A stretch of DNA of 64,000 bases from Catonia carolina (taxonomy: Eukaryota > Arthropoda > Insecta > Hemiptera > Achilidae): positions 64,898,001 through 64,962,000 of the forward strand of contig JAQMRL010000006.1 of assembly GCA_035578175.1 (NCBI GenBank), in the 5' to 3' direction. The notes beneath the pieces were generated by a model. That model had not been told where the DNA came from and did no database searches. It worked only from the letters and a program-made list of their open reading frames with translations. Positions 10,798 to 22,027 of the stretch are shown one piece after another (the first letter of the stretch is position 1; the number at the start of each line of letters is the position of its first letter). Both the position numbers and the translations under genes were made by a program.

Positions 10798-11873
10798 GGT
10801 GCTACTACAGTACGTGGCCTACCTCTTTACGTTTAGTGAAATTTGTATTTCTTGATGTGGTAGCACTGTCCGCTAGCACTTTTAGCGCTTAAATATTCAC
10901 ATATTTTGCAGGATATGAGAACTACATAAGGTTATGGTTGTGAACAATAGGTTTTAAAATATATTTACATATTTTACAAGTTATATGAACATTAGGTTAC
11001 CTGCATTCAACGGTTAACCATCAGCAAAATTACGTAGATCCACTAACAGGAGCCAATACACAAGTAATCGAGAGATCGTGGTTGGACGCAAAAATAAACA
11101 TTGTTAAACAAAAAAAGGCGTTCCGAAAGTATTATTTCATTCGCACCTTGACCATATATCATGGAAAATTATGAGAAAAGTAGAACCTGATTTGTTAGTT
11201 GCTTTTCTCAATGACATTCACAGTGTGAACCGTGTGAAGACTGACTAAAAATAACTGGGTGAATCCTTTTTGTATTATTAGTTATAGTATTTATGCCCAT
11301 AACAGACAGGTGGAGTGTCAGATTATTTACACTCAATCTGTTCGTTGCAGGGCTAAAATAAATAGTTCTGTTTCTTATCACATGGTCAGCCAATTAAATG
11401 ACTGAATCATTTAAAAACAGAAGAGGTAGAGGTGTAAAAGACACTAATCAGAGTTATCTCCTCTGAAAGTAATGAATTTCACTATACAGCCAGACCCTGT
11501 GGTGAATGAAGTGAAGGTGTCATTTGCAGAGTGGAAAATATGTGCTCTTCAGAGGGCCCGGCATGCTGATAAGTGTACTTTTCCATTCAGTGAGGAAGGC
11601 AATTGTAAACCACCTCACTCCTCGTTTTACTTAGTAAAACCTCTAGAGGTTCAAACCAGCCTTTCGGCTGATGACCTAAACAACAGTTATACTATTATAC
11701 ACCTATGCTATTGAAAATTATTGTATGTAATTGGTCCTTTTTTCTTAATATCATAAAACCTGTAAAATATGTGAGTATTTACGCGCCAAAAGTGTTAGCG
11801 GACAGTGCTACCACATTAAGAAATACAAATTTCACTAAACATAACGCGGTAGGCCACGTACTATAGTAGCACC
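10798..11873. mobile_element. Long-TIR DNA transposon, non-autonomous, 8-bp target duplication
   Basis: Inverted termini of about 115 bp (10798-10913 and 11758-11873) begin GGTGCTACTA and differ at about ten positions. The element is flanked by an exact 8-bp duplication AATGGTTT (10790-10797 and 11874-11881). It interrupts the jockey relic, which resumes on the far side. Inside there is no transposase, only unknown sequence and a repeat A copy. An 8-bp duplication with GG-starting termini fits Merlin or another 8-bp-duplicating superfamily; the superfamily is inference. Confidence 0.88.
11292..11684 (+). repeat. Repeat A, full-length copy with target duplication
   Basis: Full 393-bp copy running from TATGCCCATAACAGACAGG to GATGACCTAAACAAC. 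It is flanked by AGTTATAGTATT and AGTTATACTATT (12 bp, one mismatch), supporting retroposition into the long-TIR element. One frame is open for most of the 3' two thirds, reading MNFTIQPDPVVNEVKVSF and PPHSSFYLVKPLEVQTSL. Confidence 0.88.
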
Positions 11874-11935
11874 AATGGTTTTATCTTTCGAGCTGCAATT
11901 ACAGTATGAATTTTACAGATCTATTCAGATCCTAA
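11874..11935 (-). pseudogene. Jockey-like relic (part 2)
   Basis: Joined across the 10798-11873 insertion, the minus strand reads, with two stops, L-stop-LQLER-stop-NHLHLIESW. This is continuous with part 1 and resembles the helix preceding the conserved WL-KW-KIN block in jockey-type polymerases. Upstream of this the match fades. Confidence 0.55.
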
Positions 11936-13363
11936 TTAAGTACACTATAATCGTAAATAAAACCACACATTTAACAAACGTTCGGTAATTTTGTTTACCG
12001 GAAAAACTGAAAGAGTTAAAGTTTCAGCAGTAGTATCGTTTAAAAAAGAAAGATAAACTGAAATTGAAGAAATGACCTCACGTTCCGGTAGTCTTTTAAG
12101 TGTTATTCAATTGTTTAGAATCGCGGCACAGTATGTTGAATTTGAAGTTAAGAGAAGTTCTCTTCTAAACAAGTAATTTTCATTAAAATACAGTCGAGTT
12201 CTGTTCGGACCAGTGGTTGTAGAATGACAATACAGAATTGAAATTGGCCAGCCGTAAGCGTCTCTACTTACTCCTCCCGCCAGCTAAAAACTCAAGCCCT
12301 TCTGTTTTCCATTTAACTAGATCGAATTCATTTAAGAAACTCACCCCCTATACTCCCAACTGTTACTTATAGTTCTTAACCAGCACTGTATCTCTGTTAT
12401 ATAACCACGACGACTCTTTTAAAGAAATAACCTCCTTAAATTCTAACATCGCCTCTTCTCTTAACTTGTACCAGTATTTTAAATAAAATAAAACTAGAAA
12501 TTTAGTTAATTTCATTTCATCTCAAATAAAAGTGCACAAGAAAAAGTTTTAAATTTAATAAACTTATTTTGAAAGTAAATACAAAGTTTCTAAAATAAAA
12601 TAAAATTTTAAATACTAAAACTTTACTTGTTTAAACCTTTTATTGCTAAGTTTTTAGTGAGAAAAAATGCGTTTATTAATTTTTTTTTGTTAAATATTTT
12701 TGTAATTTAATAATTTTTTTATATGGGGGTAATAAATTCACATAAACAACTAAGGTTATAATGATTACAAAAATTAATATTATTTCAGTAAACACATTAC
12801 AGAATAAAACAAAAAAACACACTAAGTTCATGAACACACTGAAATTTAGAGCATTATAGTTTTTTTGAATTCAATGAACATTAAAAAAACAAAAATTATG
12901 TATGTATACCGAGGTTACTACAGTTTATTAAAGTAATTTAATTTTTTAGTAAAAAAAATTATTACAATTTTCATTAAATGCCACGTCACACTAAATTATC
13001 TCACCTAACCATTTCTAGCATGTTAACAATATATGTGACCCGGAATCCGGAAAGGGACGTCTTATCGAAAATTGTATATTTTGAGCTTTAAATTTTGCAT
13101 TAAATTCTGGCTAATTTGATACAAAAATCGGAAACTGTTCTATACTGACAACCACCTAATTTGATCGCTGCGTTCCGCTATATTTTTTTACGGGATTCGG
13201 TATGGTTTTTTTTTAACAGGAACCTCTAGTAGAGATTGTTCAGGGATCGCTGTCCGCTGGTCACCATTCAAAGCCGCTTGCTTAACCGGTGTTACTTAAC
13301 AAATACTAGCGACTTTCTACCTTTCTTTCTTTTTTTTGGCTAACTGACTGGGCTGACCCGAAG
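11936..13363. other. Unassigned AT-rich stretch
   Basis: No coding motif recognised. G+C-richer patches at about 12240-12380 and 13030-13290 may be old element ends, but no inverted partner is visible. Confidence 0.4.
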
Positions 13364-14045
13364 GCCTACTACGTTCTTAAGATAATTTGTTAGCGCGCGC
13401 GCACACACGCACACATAAATCGACAAAAACATGTGTTTTGTGTTCGGAGGGCGCGAAAACGGGGTCTTTTCAGTTATTCCTCCCCCCCCAAGCATAATTT
13501 TTCACATTTTGGGAATATTTCGTACGGAAACTTTCAGTATTTTTAACGATAAAAACGGGGAAAATATTTAAAAAAATCCTACACCAATGTTCTTCAAGTT
13601 AAGGTTAAATATAGGTAGGGTAAATGCATTGCTTTTTCTCAATATTGTTACTGTATATAATAATAAAATATAAACTGATTGAGTACATGACATCATTAAA
13701 TAAATTAATAAATAAATTACATATTAATAAATAATTTAATTATTGTCAATAAATAGTTTAAGGTTAATTTGAAAAAGGAAAAACTTTAACGTTAACTTGA
13801 GAAAAATATTGACCTATGATTTTTTTAAATATTTTCCCGTTAAAAATTCTGTAAGAATACCTACATATGAAATATCCACAAAATGCGAAATATTATGTTG
13901 GTGTGGGGGGAGGAATAACAGAAAAGACACCGAAAACGTGTATTTTTGGTGAAAACTCGATATTAAACAATAATTTCCTTCTTCATAGTACCTACTTTCA
14001 TATAGGACAAGAAAAAATAAAAGTAGGGCTACGAAAAATAAATAT
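13364..14045 (-). repeat. Repeat C fragment split by a fold-back element
   Basis: The left part (13364-13461) has GTTCTTAAGATA, a GCGCGCACACACGCACAC run and AAAAACATGTGTTTTG. The right part (13939-14045) has TTTTTGGTGAAAACTCGATA and ends ATATAGGACAAGAAAAAATA. Together they reconstitute the (CA)n-side end of repeat C. The interruption is the 13462-13930 element. Confidence 0.75.
13462..13930. mobile_element. Fold-back MITE F, copy 1, 8-bp target duplication
   Basis: Inverted arms of about 170 bp begin GGGTCTTTTCAGTTATTCC and, from the other end, GTGTCTTTTCTGTTATTCC. The flanks carry the exact 8-bp duplication CGAAAACG (13454-13461 and 13931-13938), which is repeat C sequence. No ORF of note. 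A second copy with its own 8-bp duplication is at 39681-40179. The 8-bp duplication suggests hAT or another 8-bp-duplicating transposase. Confidence 0.82.
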
Positions 14046-14627
14046 AACAGGCTTACCACCATAAGGCTTCATAAAATCCTAACGATTGACATAATTTTTA
14101 GGACAACACTTAAGTAGTTTAAGAAAATAGATTAAACGCAACAGCAATAATAATAATAATAATAATGTTTATGAACAGATGTATTAAAAAGCTAATACTA
14201 CAGTTGCTTAGTAAAGCTACATCTGACATAAGCCATAACTGATTTAAAGCCATAATATTAATGGGAGTAATAGGGATTTGATCATAAGAGATAGGAGTTG
14301 TACAGGGTGACAACAAAACTTATTCCAATTAATTAAAAAATACTCAACGACTGCAACCAAGCACTCGTGTAAAGTTCTTCTTCCGGTCATGGATTAGGCA
14401 TTCCGATCTGTTCCGGCTTGTTTGTTTATCTTTTTCGCGACCTACCTACATCTCTTCGTCCCTCGGGTACATTTAATACTTGTTTCACCCACCTGTCTTC
14501 ATTCATTCGTATTAAATGTTTCTCCTATTTCTCTCAGTATTTACCAAACGTTTTTAAGAGTGTGGAGTGTGAGGGGACATTTAAATGGACCCAATTTCCT
14601 CTTCAAAAATTAAAAATGTAACCAAAT
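14046..14627. other. Unassigned stretch
   Basis: Contains an (AAT)n microsatellite at about 14150-14165. The sequence ACAGGGTGACAAC near 14301 resembles a mariner-type tip, but I find no inverted partner. Overlapping short frames at about 14418-14621 are not recognisable. Confidence 0.4.
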
Positions 14628-15235
14628 TTTAATCATGAGTGAGTGAAACTAAATTGAAATCACCTCTGTAGAACTTAAAAATTCGGACAGTGACTAATTG
14701 ACACTAACCTTGGCTCTGAAGAAAAATTGATTGGATTTAAAGTTGTAGGATTTTTAATTTTCTACAACTTTAATTGTATGAACTTCTGCGCTGAAATGCA
14801 TACTAAAGGCGCAATCTTGAACGAACCCATTTTTTACCACGAAAGCACAGCCTCTAAAAGAATTTCAGAAGACATGGCATTTACCCAATCTTGTAGAGAA
14901 TAAACAACGTAGTAAATGAAGCGATTTTTAAAACTGTCGTAGTAGCCGTTTTTTCGTTGAGAAAAAATCGCAGAAAAGTGAATCGCAGAAATAGAAGTTG
15001 AAAAAAGAACATGAACTACTATTCTCGGGCGACCAATTTTGATAAAACCGTTTGTTTCGGGTGCCCTAGTGGTACTTAATTTAAGTTCAAAATTTTAACT
15101 TCGTACGCTATTAAGATATTTTGTTTAGACACAAACCAATCGGTAAAAAGACAGGTTTTTTGGGTTCAGGGGGCTTGAAAACGTGTATTTCCGTTCTAAA
15201 ATTGCCGTGAAAATTATACTTTTCATCCCTAATTC
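14628..15235 (-). repeat. Repeat C copy, partial
   Basis: Minus-oriented, from TAATCATGAGTGAGTGAAAC through GTTGTAGGATTTTTAATTTT and the ACCGATT-like region to GGTTCAGGGGGCTTGAAAAC and the terminal block. It has no (CA)n run, and the distal TTTCACACCAG end is lost. Confidence 0.8.
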
Positions 15236-15660
15236 ATATGCAATAATAATAAATTTAGTAATATACAAATAATGAAAATTTAATATCTTTCAAATTTGTG
15301 AAATTTTAAGAACTTTCTGCACACCCAGTAGTGTAACGAGTAAGAGAGAGGGGGGAGAGCGAGAGATTTAGGGAATGATCGAACGCTAAGTGGTTAGCAA
15401 ATAAATGACTAACTGTTTAATACCCCCCTACAAACTATATAACCTGAATCGACAAACCCCATTTACTTAATGTTGTTAATAGGAATTTACTAAACTAGGT
15501 TTTTGAGATCAAAGCACCAATAAACAAGCACAATCTGACACAAACTGATTACCTAATTGTACAATATTAATTAGACTTCGTGATAATATTGTTCCATCAT
15601 AATCCTCTAAATCAGATAGAAAAGTATAGCAGAAATCTAAATTCAATAAAAAAACATCTA
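15236..15660. other. Unassigned stretch
   Basis: AT-rich, with a short GA-rich patch (GAGAGAGGGGGGAGAGCGAG) near 15344-15363. No gene or repeat of the families above. Confidence 0.4.
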
Positions 15661-16414
15661 GTGTGAAACACTCACATAACTACCTCTCGCCAATGTAGAC
15701 AATGAACAATACAACCGATGTTTAATTATGAGTACACGATTGAAATGAAAAACATAACCTTATATTTTATTCATAAATGTAGGATGCAAAATGAAGATCA
15801 ACCTCTGTAGAACTTAAAAATACGGAAAATCAGTAATTGTCTCTAAACTAGGCTCTGAACAGTACAATTCTTACAATAAAAATAAAAGTTGTAGGTTTTT
15901 ACTTATTTAATTTTCTAAACTTTGATTATGTACACTTTTGTCGGAAAATGCACAGTCTATTAAAACCGCAATCATACCAAAATCCCGTTTTTTACAGATT
16001 TTGATGGAAAAAAATCCTAATACCGTTATGCTAAGTGCTGTAAAAAAACTATTGGAAATAAAAGTTTAAGGTTTTAAATATTTACAATCTTTGTTATTTT
16101 ATACACTTTTGCCCTGAAATGTTAAGGCAGCAATCTTAAAAAAAGTTTTTTTTTCAACGATAAATGATATGGCTTTTAAAAAATCCCTCGAACACACTAC
16201 AACTTCAGTTAAACCGATTTTGATAAATATATTCGTATCGGAGCCTTCAAGGTACCTAACGTAAGTTCCAAGTTTCAACTCCGTACTCACACAGACATCA
16301 AACAAAGAAATCGCTAAAAACATGTTTTTGGGTTCAAGGAGTTCTGAAAACGTGTATTTCCGGTGAAAACTCAATTTTGAAACATCGACATTAACACAAT
16401 ACTTTCCTTCCTTT
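15661..16414 (-). repeat. Repeat C copy, near-complete
   Basis: Begins GTGTGAAACACTCACATAAC with the end motif CTACCTCTCGCCA and ends AATACTTTCCTTCC. About two internal units are recognisable by paired GTTGTAGG blocks. The copy directly abuts the tail of a minus-strand repeat A. Confidence 0.82.
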
Positions 16415-16417
16415 TTG

Positions 16418-16706
16418 TTGTTGTTGTTGTTGTATAGATCATTAGCTGAAAGGCTGCCTTGAAACTCTAGCTAGAAGCTACACTAAGTAAAACGAGGAGT
16501 GAGGTGGTTTACCATTAACTTACTCACCAAGTGAAAGAAGTAAGCTTATTAGCACACCAGGCCCTCTGAAAAGCATCTACTTTCCACCCTGGAAATGCCT
16601 CCTGCACTTCATTTACCACAGGGTCTGGCTGTATAATGAAATTGATAACTCTCAGAGAAAATAACTATTGACCAGTGTCTTTTACACCTCTACCTCTCTG
16701 CTCCTA
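16418..16706 (-). repeat. Repeat A copy with (GTT)n tail
   Basis: Minus-oriented. The tail appears as TTGTTGTTGTTGTTGT at about 16418-16433, followed by the CATTAGCTGAAAGGCTG hairpin and the GGTCTGGCTGTATAATG block. The 5' 90 bases are missing. Confidence 0.85.
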
Positions 16707-19214
16707 CCCTTATATTCTTATACGTAGGACAAGCAAAAAGAATTTTTTTTAATTTCATTCTTTTTCACCCGATATAAGGAGGGTTGTAATAAAATAAAAA
16801 TATAAGGTAGCTCGTATTTAATACGAACAAACGAACATTTATAACGACAAAGGAGAAATTTTTACTTACGCGAATACCTGTAGCTTACGTTATGTGAGTT
16901 TTCCAAGAAATCATTCTAACTTTAACTGAATAACAAAATGTCAGATAAATTGTAAAAGGAAATTGCTTCTGTATGTAAACTTTTAAAATAAATGAATTTA
17001 GTAACGGTAAGATGAAAACAAATAATAAAAATGATTTATTTAAAAATATTCTGCAAACATTGAATTTTTAATAAATTCGTCGTACTCGCGTAGATTTAAC
17101 AATTTTTCTAGGAAATAAATATTTTACAATTTATAACTTGTAAGTACAAAAATTCTCTCAAAAATAGGGATGAAATTTCATTAAAAATATGAAAATGCAG
17201 ACAGACATATTGTAATTAACTTGATAAAAAAAATTAAACAAATTTTGAAAAGTTCAACAAAATAATTTACAGCATAAAAAAACGAAAAAATCAGCGAAAT
17301 TTCAGCAAAAAAATGAAGATGAAGTATAGAAATAACAAAATGAACACACCGAAATAAAGTGTGAGCTAACACTGAACTTTGTGGTGGTTTGTTAAAAAGT
17401 CAGTAGCCTACAGAATAAAGCGGAGAAGTTGGGAGAAAAAAATTACGTCATATCAGATGTTGATGACCAAGCATAAAAAAAGTAGAAAGGTTGGGGGAAA
17501 AGTACGGGGGAAGAGCAAACAGGATGTAGGTAGATAATGTAGACAAGAGGCAGTTTCTCCCCCTAATACTACGTCATAACAGCAATACGCTCCCCCACCC
17601 CCGGCGTGTGCTTAAAGCTTATAACCAATTTTTATATGACTACGGAACAAGCATTTTTAACACCGATTCCAGATTTTGGAAAGATTTTTACTAACACTTT
17701 AAGAACGGTTACCAAACATTTTACTAGAATCTGAAATATATAGGGTACGTACGTCATGTACATTCGACAATTCAGCAAATATAAATTCAACGGTTAATGA
17801 GCAACCACAGTGAAGTCGATCAACCAGATTACTGGCAACCTAAGGAAAATAGATTAATTAATTCCTATGGCTAACCGCGATTATTTGCAAAAATAGTACC
17901 CCTTAACTGGTACGGCGGGGTACGTGAGACCGCTAATGGTTTTGTACTCTAATTATCCCCATTCGTAGTAAACATTGGAAGATGACGTCTTGTCTATTTT
18001 CCACATAGCAGATGATCAGCAAGTTTCAGTAGTGAAATAGCTAATGCGGTCTTTCAGTTCGTGGTTTTGTCTACAATTACATCAGAGCGGTCTGTGTGGC
18101 ACCACCGTACCGGTTGCGTTTGTGATTTTTATATAGCTGTTACTGTTATATCCTTTGCTTTTGGTTCGATTACGAACGATTCATCACAAACTGTATGTTT
18201 GTTTTATAGTTTATGAATTTAAAACATTCAGTTTAGAATAAGCTTTCAATCTTTACATACTTTATTAATTTTTTATAGTCATACGTTTTTTAGTATTATC
18301 CATGTAGCCATTTACATAGACGTTCTGTTGAGGACAAACAATAAAATTCACAGTACTCCAGCCAATTATAAAGATTTGACCGACGCGTCTTACACTCATA
18401 CGATATTGACTATGTTTAATTGAAAGCTTTTTGGTCTTCTTTTACTCACGGCCGTACTCAAATGACACAATTCAGGGAGAAAGCAATGACAGAAAATAAT
18501 ACTGACGTTTTTGATAAGAAAAAAAACATGCTGCATTATGTCCACCAAGACTAAAGAGAAAACCTTACTAGTATACCTGCGTAAAGTGTTTACAATGCTC
18601 AAAAAAATTTGAAAAGACTGCAGTAAAGTATTATTTGCTATCAATTTATGTTTACTTTCTAATATTGCTTTTGTTTTACCAAAAATACGTAATATGGAAT
18701 ATTTTTGAAACAATGTATTTTATTTGTTGTAATATTCTTTCAATTGTATTATTATGAATTTGAAAAATAAATTAAAAATCATATGTAAAAAGATAAGATG
18801 AAAAAAATATAAAAGATGATAATAAACAAAAACCTACCTTAAAAATAAGAAAGGAACTGATTAACATGCGCGCGCAGCGGTATAACAGACCGCGCCGTAC
18901 CACTTACGTTAGTTCATTATTCTACGTAAAATAATATCGGTCAGTCAGACCTCACCGTACCGTTTTTACGTTAGTTTATTCACTGTACCATTAAAAGGGT
19001 ACTATAGTATATAACTTTTAAAGTACGTAAAATGAAAGATTAAACCTGTGTATCTCACAAAGTAAAATACAATAAAAAGTGAAATTTAATTCCCTTATTA
19101 ATTTGAGGGATAAAGCGATTGTTCTAACTCATTACGTCCATCGAAAACGAAAATAACATTACAAAAAAACGCTATTCATTTACCCTTCGTACTAAAAAAT
19201 GGCTGAATTTTAGC
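16707..19214. other. Unassigned stretch
   Basis: About 2.5 kb of AT-rich sequence with no gene I can support. A G-rich patch lies at 17470-17530 and a C-rich one at 17555-17610. Two imperfect direct repeats of about 40 bp (centred near 18905 and 18965, sharing CCGTACC and TTACGTTAGTT) occur side by side. A 105-codon open frame at 18396-18713 (minus) has no known motif. Confidence 0.4.
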
Positions 19215-20018
19215 TGCCCATAACAGGCAGGTGGAGTGTTAAATTATTCACACTCGATCTGATATTTCCAGGGCTACAGAAAATAGTTCTTTTTCTTATC
19301 ACATGGTCAGCCAATTATATGACTGAACCATTAAAGAACAGAAGAAGTAGAGATGTAAAAAAAACACTAATTAAGAGTTATCTCCTTTATATAGAGTAAA
19401 GAATTTTATCATTATACACCCAGACCCTGTAGTGAAAGAAGTGAAGGTGTCAATTGCAAAATGGAAAGAAGATGGTTTTCATAGGGCCATGCTGATAAGA
19501 ATACTTTTCCTCTCAGTGAGGAAGAGAAATGTAAACCACTTCAACCCACGTTTTACTTAGTAAAGTCTCTAGAGATTCAAAGTCATGACCTAAACAATTG
19601 GTTCTCAAAGTGGGGGAAGCGATGGAAAGTTGGGGGGGGGAGCGCAGAGCTTAGTTTAAAAAAAAAAGAAGTTTTGTATGGAGCAAATAAATGAAGTGAA
19701 ATATTCTTAAGTTTTATAAAATTGGAACAAGTTTTTAATTTGGAATTAGTCGTTATAAACAAAGTTATAAAACTACATTTAATTTTTGTCTACTTTTTAA
19801 AAATACATTTACTGATCTGTTTTTTAATTATTTCAACATTGAACCCATTATCCCAATAGGAATCTGCTTTAAACATTTAACTTAAATAAGAATTACCAGT
19901 AAAAGTTTTAATAAAAAAATAGAAACTTATGTACATATAAGGGGGCGTGGCTTTCAGTTAACCATATAGGTAGGGGCTCCAAATAATAACTTTGAGAACC
20001 GCGGACCTGAACAACTAC
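19215..20018 (+). repeat. Repeat A copy split near its tail by an hAT-like MITE
   Basis: Repeat A runs from TGCCCATAACAGGCAGGTGG to GACCTAAAC at 19595, then resumes as ACCTGAACAACTACA after the 409-bp insertion. The split falls exactly in the 3' tail motif. Confidence 0.85.
19596..20004. mobile_element. hAT-like MITE
   Basis: Inverted ends GGTTCTCAAAGT and ACTTTGAGAACC, a common hAT terminus. Flanked by ACCTAAAC and ACCTGAAC (8 bp, one mismatch), the duplication length expected for hAT. Interior is non-coding, with G runs near the left end and GGGGGCGTGG near the right. No transposase. Confidence 0.75.
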
Positions 20019-21085
20019 ACATTTTTAGATACCTCTGTATATTGTATTTTCAAGGTACAGATTTATTTCTGTATTTTACTTGTTCGTTTTAGAAGACTCT
20101 GTATCTTTATGTATGAAAGAATTGCTGATATGACATTTCAGCGATTTACAGTAAAAGAGGGGGATGATTATTGATGTCTCTTTGCTATACACAGTGGTTG
20201 CTGTTTTCCTGAATGGAAGGAAATAAGATTATGACTTCAAGAATGAATCCATTCTCTTTTCACTTGTGTATCCATATAATACAATACCGATATTTCTCTG
20301 AATGCTTCAACATTTGAAATAAAATGTTCTCCGAATTTGCTTTTGTTTTTGTAAATAAATAGAAAAATTATTTCGTATTCCTTTGTATCTTAAAAATTTT
20401 ATCAGTTTACTTTTAAATGTATTTTTAAAGTTTATTGTTTCGAACTACGTTTACTTGATAGTTTCTGGTGAATACCACAACAAATACTTACTTTATATTT
20501 TTATAAACTTTTCCCTTTTTCTATCAAATACTATGAACTCAGCTTATAATGCCACCAAACTCCTAAAATTATTGGGCTTTTATTTTTCCTTGGACTTCCC
20601 AAGTTTCACCTTCCCTTAACTAATTAGGGAATTGTAACCGCACTGATTCGTTTAAAACGGGCTAACCACGATCTTCAGTAGTCGTTAACTCTTTCTACAA
20701 CTGAAAATATATGCTGTTGCCGCCTGAAGCCTGCATTACGCTCTAACTAGTCTGGAATGTTTGTACTCTACCATTCTCTTACTCTCTACCTAATGCTCTA
20801 CCAGCTCTTTTTCTGTGGGCATTTATCGTTGTTCACGTCTCGCATTAAAACAGGAAAATATAGTCGGAACCACATTAATGCGAGCTTTCCCGCAATTGCA
20901 AGAAACAAACACTCGCACTGAATACCACGTAAAAATATAAAACAAAACCGTAACAAGACTCACGATGAATACAGTAAGAATATTAAATGACAACTGAGGT
21001 AAACGAAACAAAAGAAAACGAAATAAACTTTTTAAAACCAGTTGTACCACAGTCTAATATGCACAACCCCGAAGCTTTTCTCAAT
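20019..21085. other. Unassigned stretch
   Basis: No recognised feature. Open frames of up to 78 codons lack motifs. Confidence 0.4.
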
Positions 21086-21141
21086 CAAATTTCAACGTTC
21101 ACGCATTAGGGATTGCCCTAATGCGTGACCGTTGAAATTTG
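21086..21141. repeat. Near-perfect 26-bp hairpin with 4-nt loop
   Basis: Arms 21086-21111 and 21116-21141 are inverted copies with one mismatch (T/G) around loop ATTG. The arms contain TCACGCATTAGGG. It could be a cruciform relic of a tiny palindromic element or, less likely, a small-RNA hairpin; nothing in the sequence decides. Confidence 0.8.
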
Positions 21142-21197
21142 TTCAACTTAAGGACGATACGCCAAAAGTATGACAAAATGAGATGAGGATGAAATGA

Positions 21198-21291
21198 AGA
21201 CGTGTAGTTTTGTACAGACAGACCAACAATTCCTGAGAAAGTATAGTTAATTAAACCCAAACCATCAAAGTACACCGGTAACCACTATGCG
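21198..21291 (+). repeat. Repeat D, copy 1
   Basis: About 95 bp shared with 39578-39672: blocks GACGTGTA, TTGTACAGAC, AGTTAATTAAACC and TACACCGGTAACC occur in the same order and spacing. Nature unknown. Confidence 0.6.
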
Positions 21292-21616
21292 AGAAGAAGC
21301 TTCAGGCACAATTTTGCTGTCAATGCGATCGCAGCGGCCAACAAGCTCACACATATCATTTCATGAATATTTCTCCATAAATTAAAATACAAAATACAAG
21401 CTCTGACTTATGTAATTTTTCTTGTATACTTATGTTTCTGATATGAAATCATCATCAGCTTTTTTAGTTGCGTTTATTAATAATTTGAACGAAACACAAT
21501 TAAATTTAACTCGGAGTTTGAAATGTTTGAATTTGAAATGAAAAACAGCTTACTAAATACAAACATTGATTTACAGATTTAGAAGAATTTCTTAAAATTA
21601 CTTTTTTCTATTTTTC
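21292..21616. other. Unassigned stretch before the LINE relic
   Basis: AT-rich. It is not recognised as coding. Confidence 0.35.
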
Positions 21617-22027
21617 TATGTTTGGAGTGAAGCATTATATAGGAGTGATACGTGGGTGATAGGGGCTGTAGAAAGGAAGAGGATAGAAGCTTTTCAAATG
21701 CGGTGTTACAGGAAAATGTTAAAGATTAGGTGAGTGGAAAAAATAAATAATTTAGAGGTTCTTAGGTGAGTGGATGAAAAAAGAAGTTTATGGAAGCATC
21801 TTACCAGAAGAAGGGATAGGCTAGCGGGGCATATCTTAAGACATCCATGTATTGGTCTATCAATAATGAAGGGTAATATTGAAGGAAAAAATGATAGGGG
21901 GAGGCAAATGTTAAAATATAAAAAGCAAATTACAAAAGATGTAGGGTGTTACAGTTATGTAGATATGAAACGACTTGCGCAAGATAGAACAGCTTGGAGA
22001 ACAGAATCAAACCAGTCAAAAAACTGA
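21617..22027 (+). pseudogene. Non-LTR retrotransposon ORF2 C-terminus
   Basis: One frame of 137 codons with two in-frame TGA codons. It reads YVWSEALYRSDTWVIGAVER, then RCYRKMLKIR-stop-VEKIN, WKHLTRRRDRLAGHILRH, the GNIEGKNDRGRQ block and MKRLAQDRTAWRTESNQSKN before its natural stop. This is the classic tail of a group of LINEs in which a GHILRH-type motif and a Gly/Arg-rich EGK.RGR block follow the polymerase. The two TGA codons look like simple decay (TGG or CGA to TGA). It is 5'-truncated, and reverse-transcriptase catalytic residues are absent. Confidence 0.85.

Noticed and set aside
14150..14165. (AAT)n run considered as a regulatory or CRISPR-like repeat
   Set aside because: A plain microsatellite; no spacer-repeat pattern anywhere in the window.
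18396..18713. 105-codon minus-strand frame
   Set aside because: No motif, no neighbouring coding signal, composition like surrounding AT-rich sequence.
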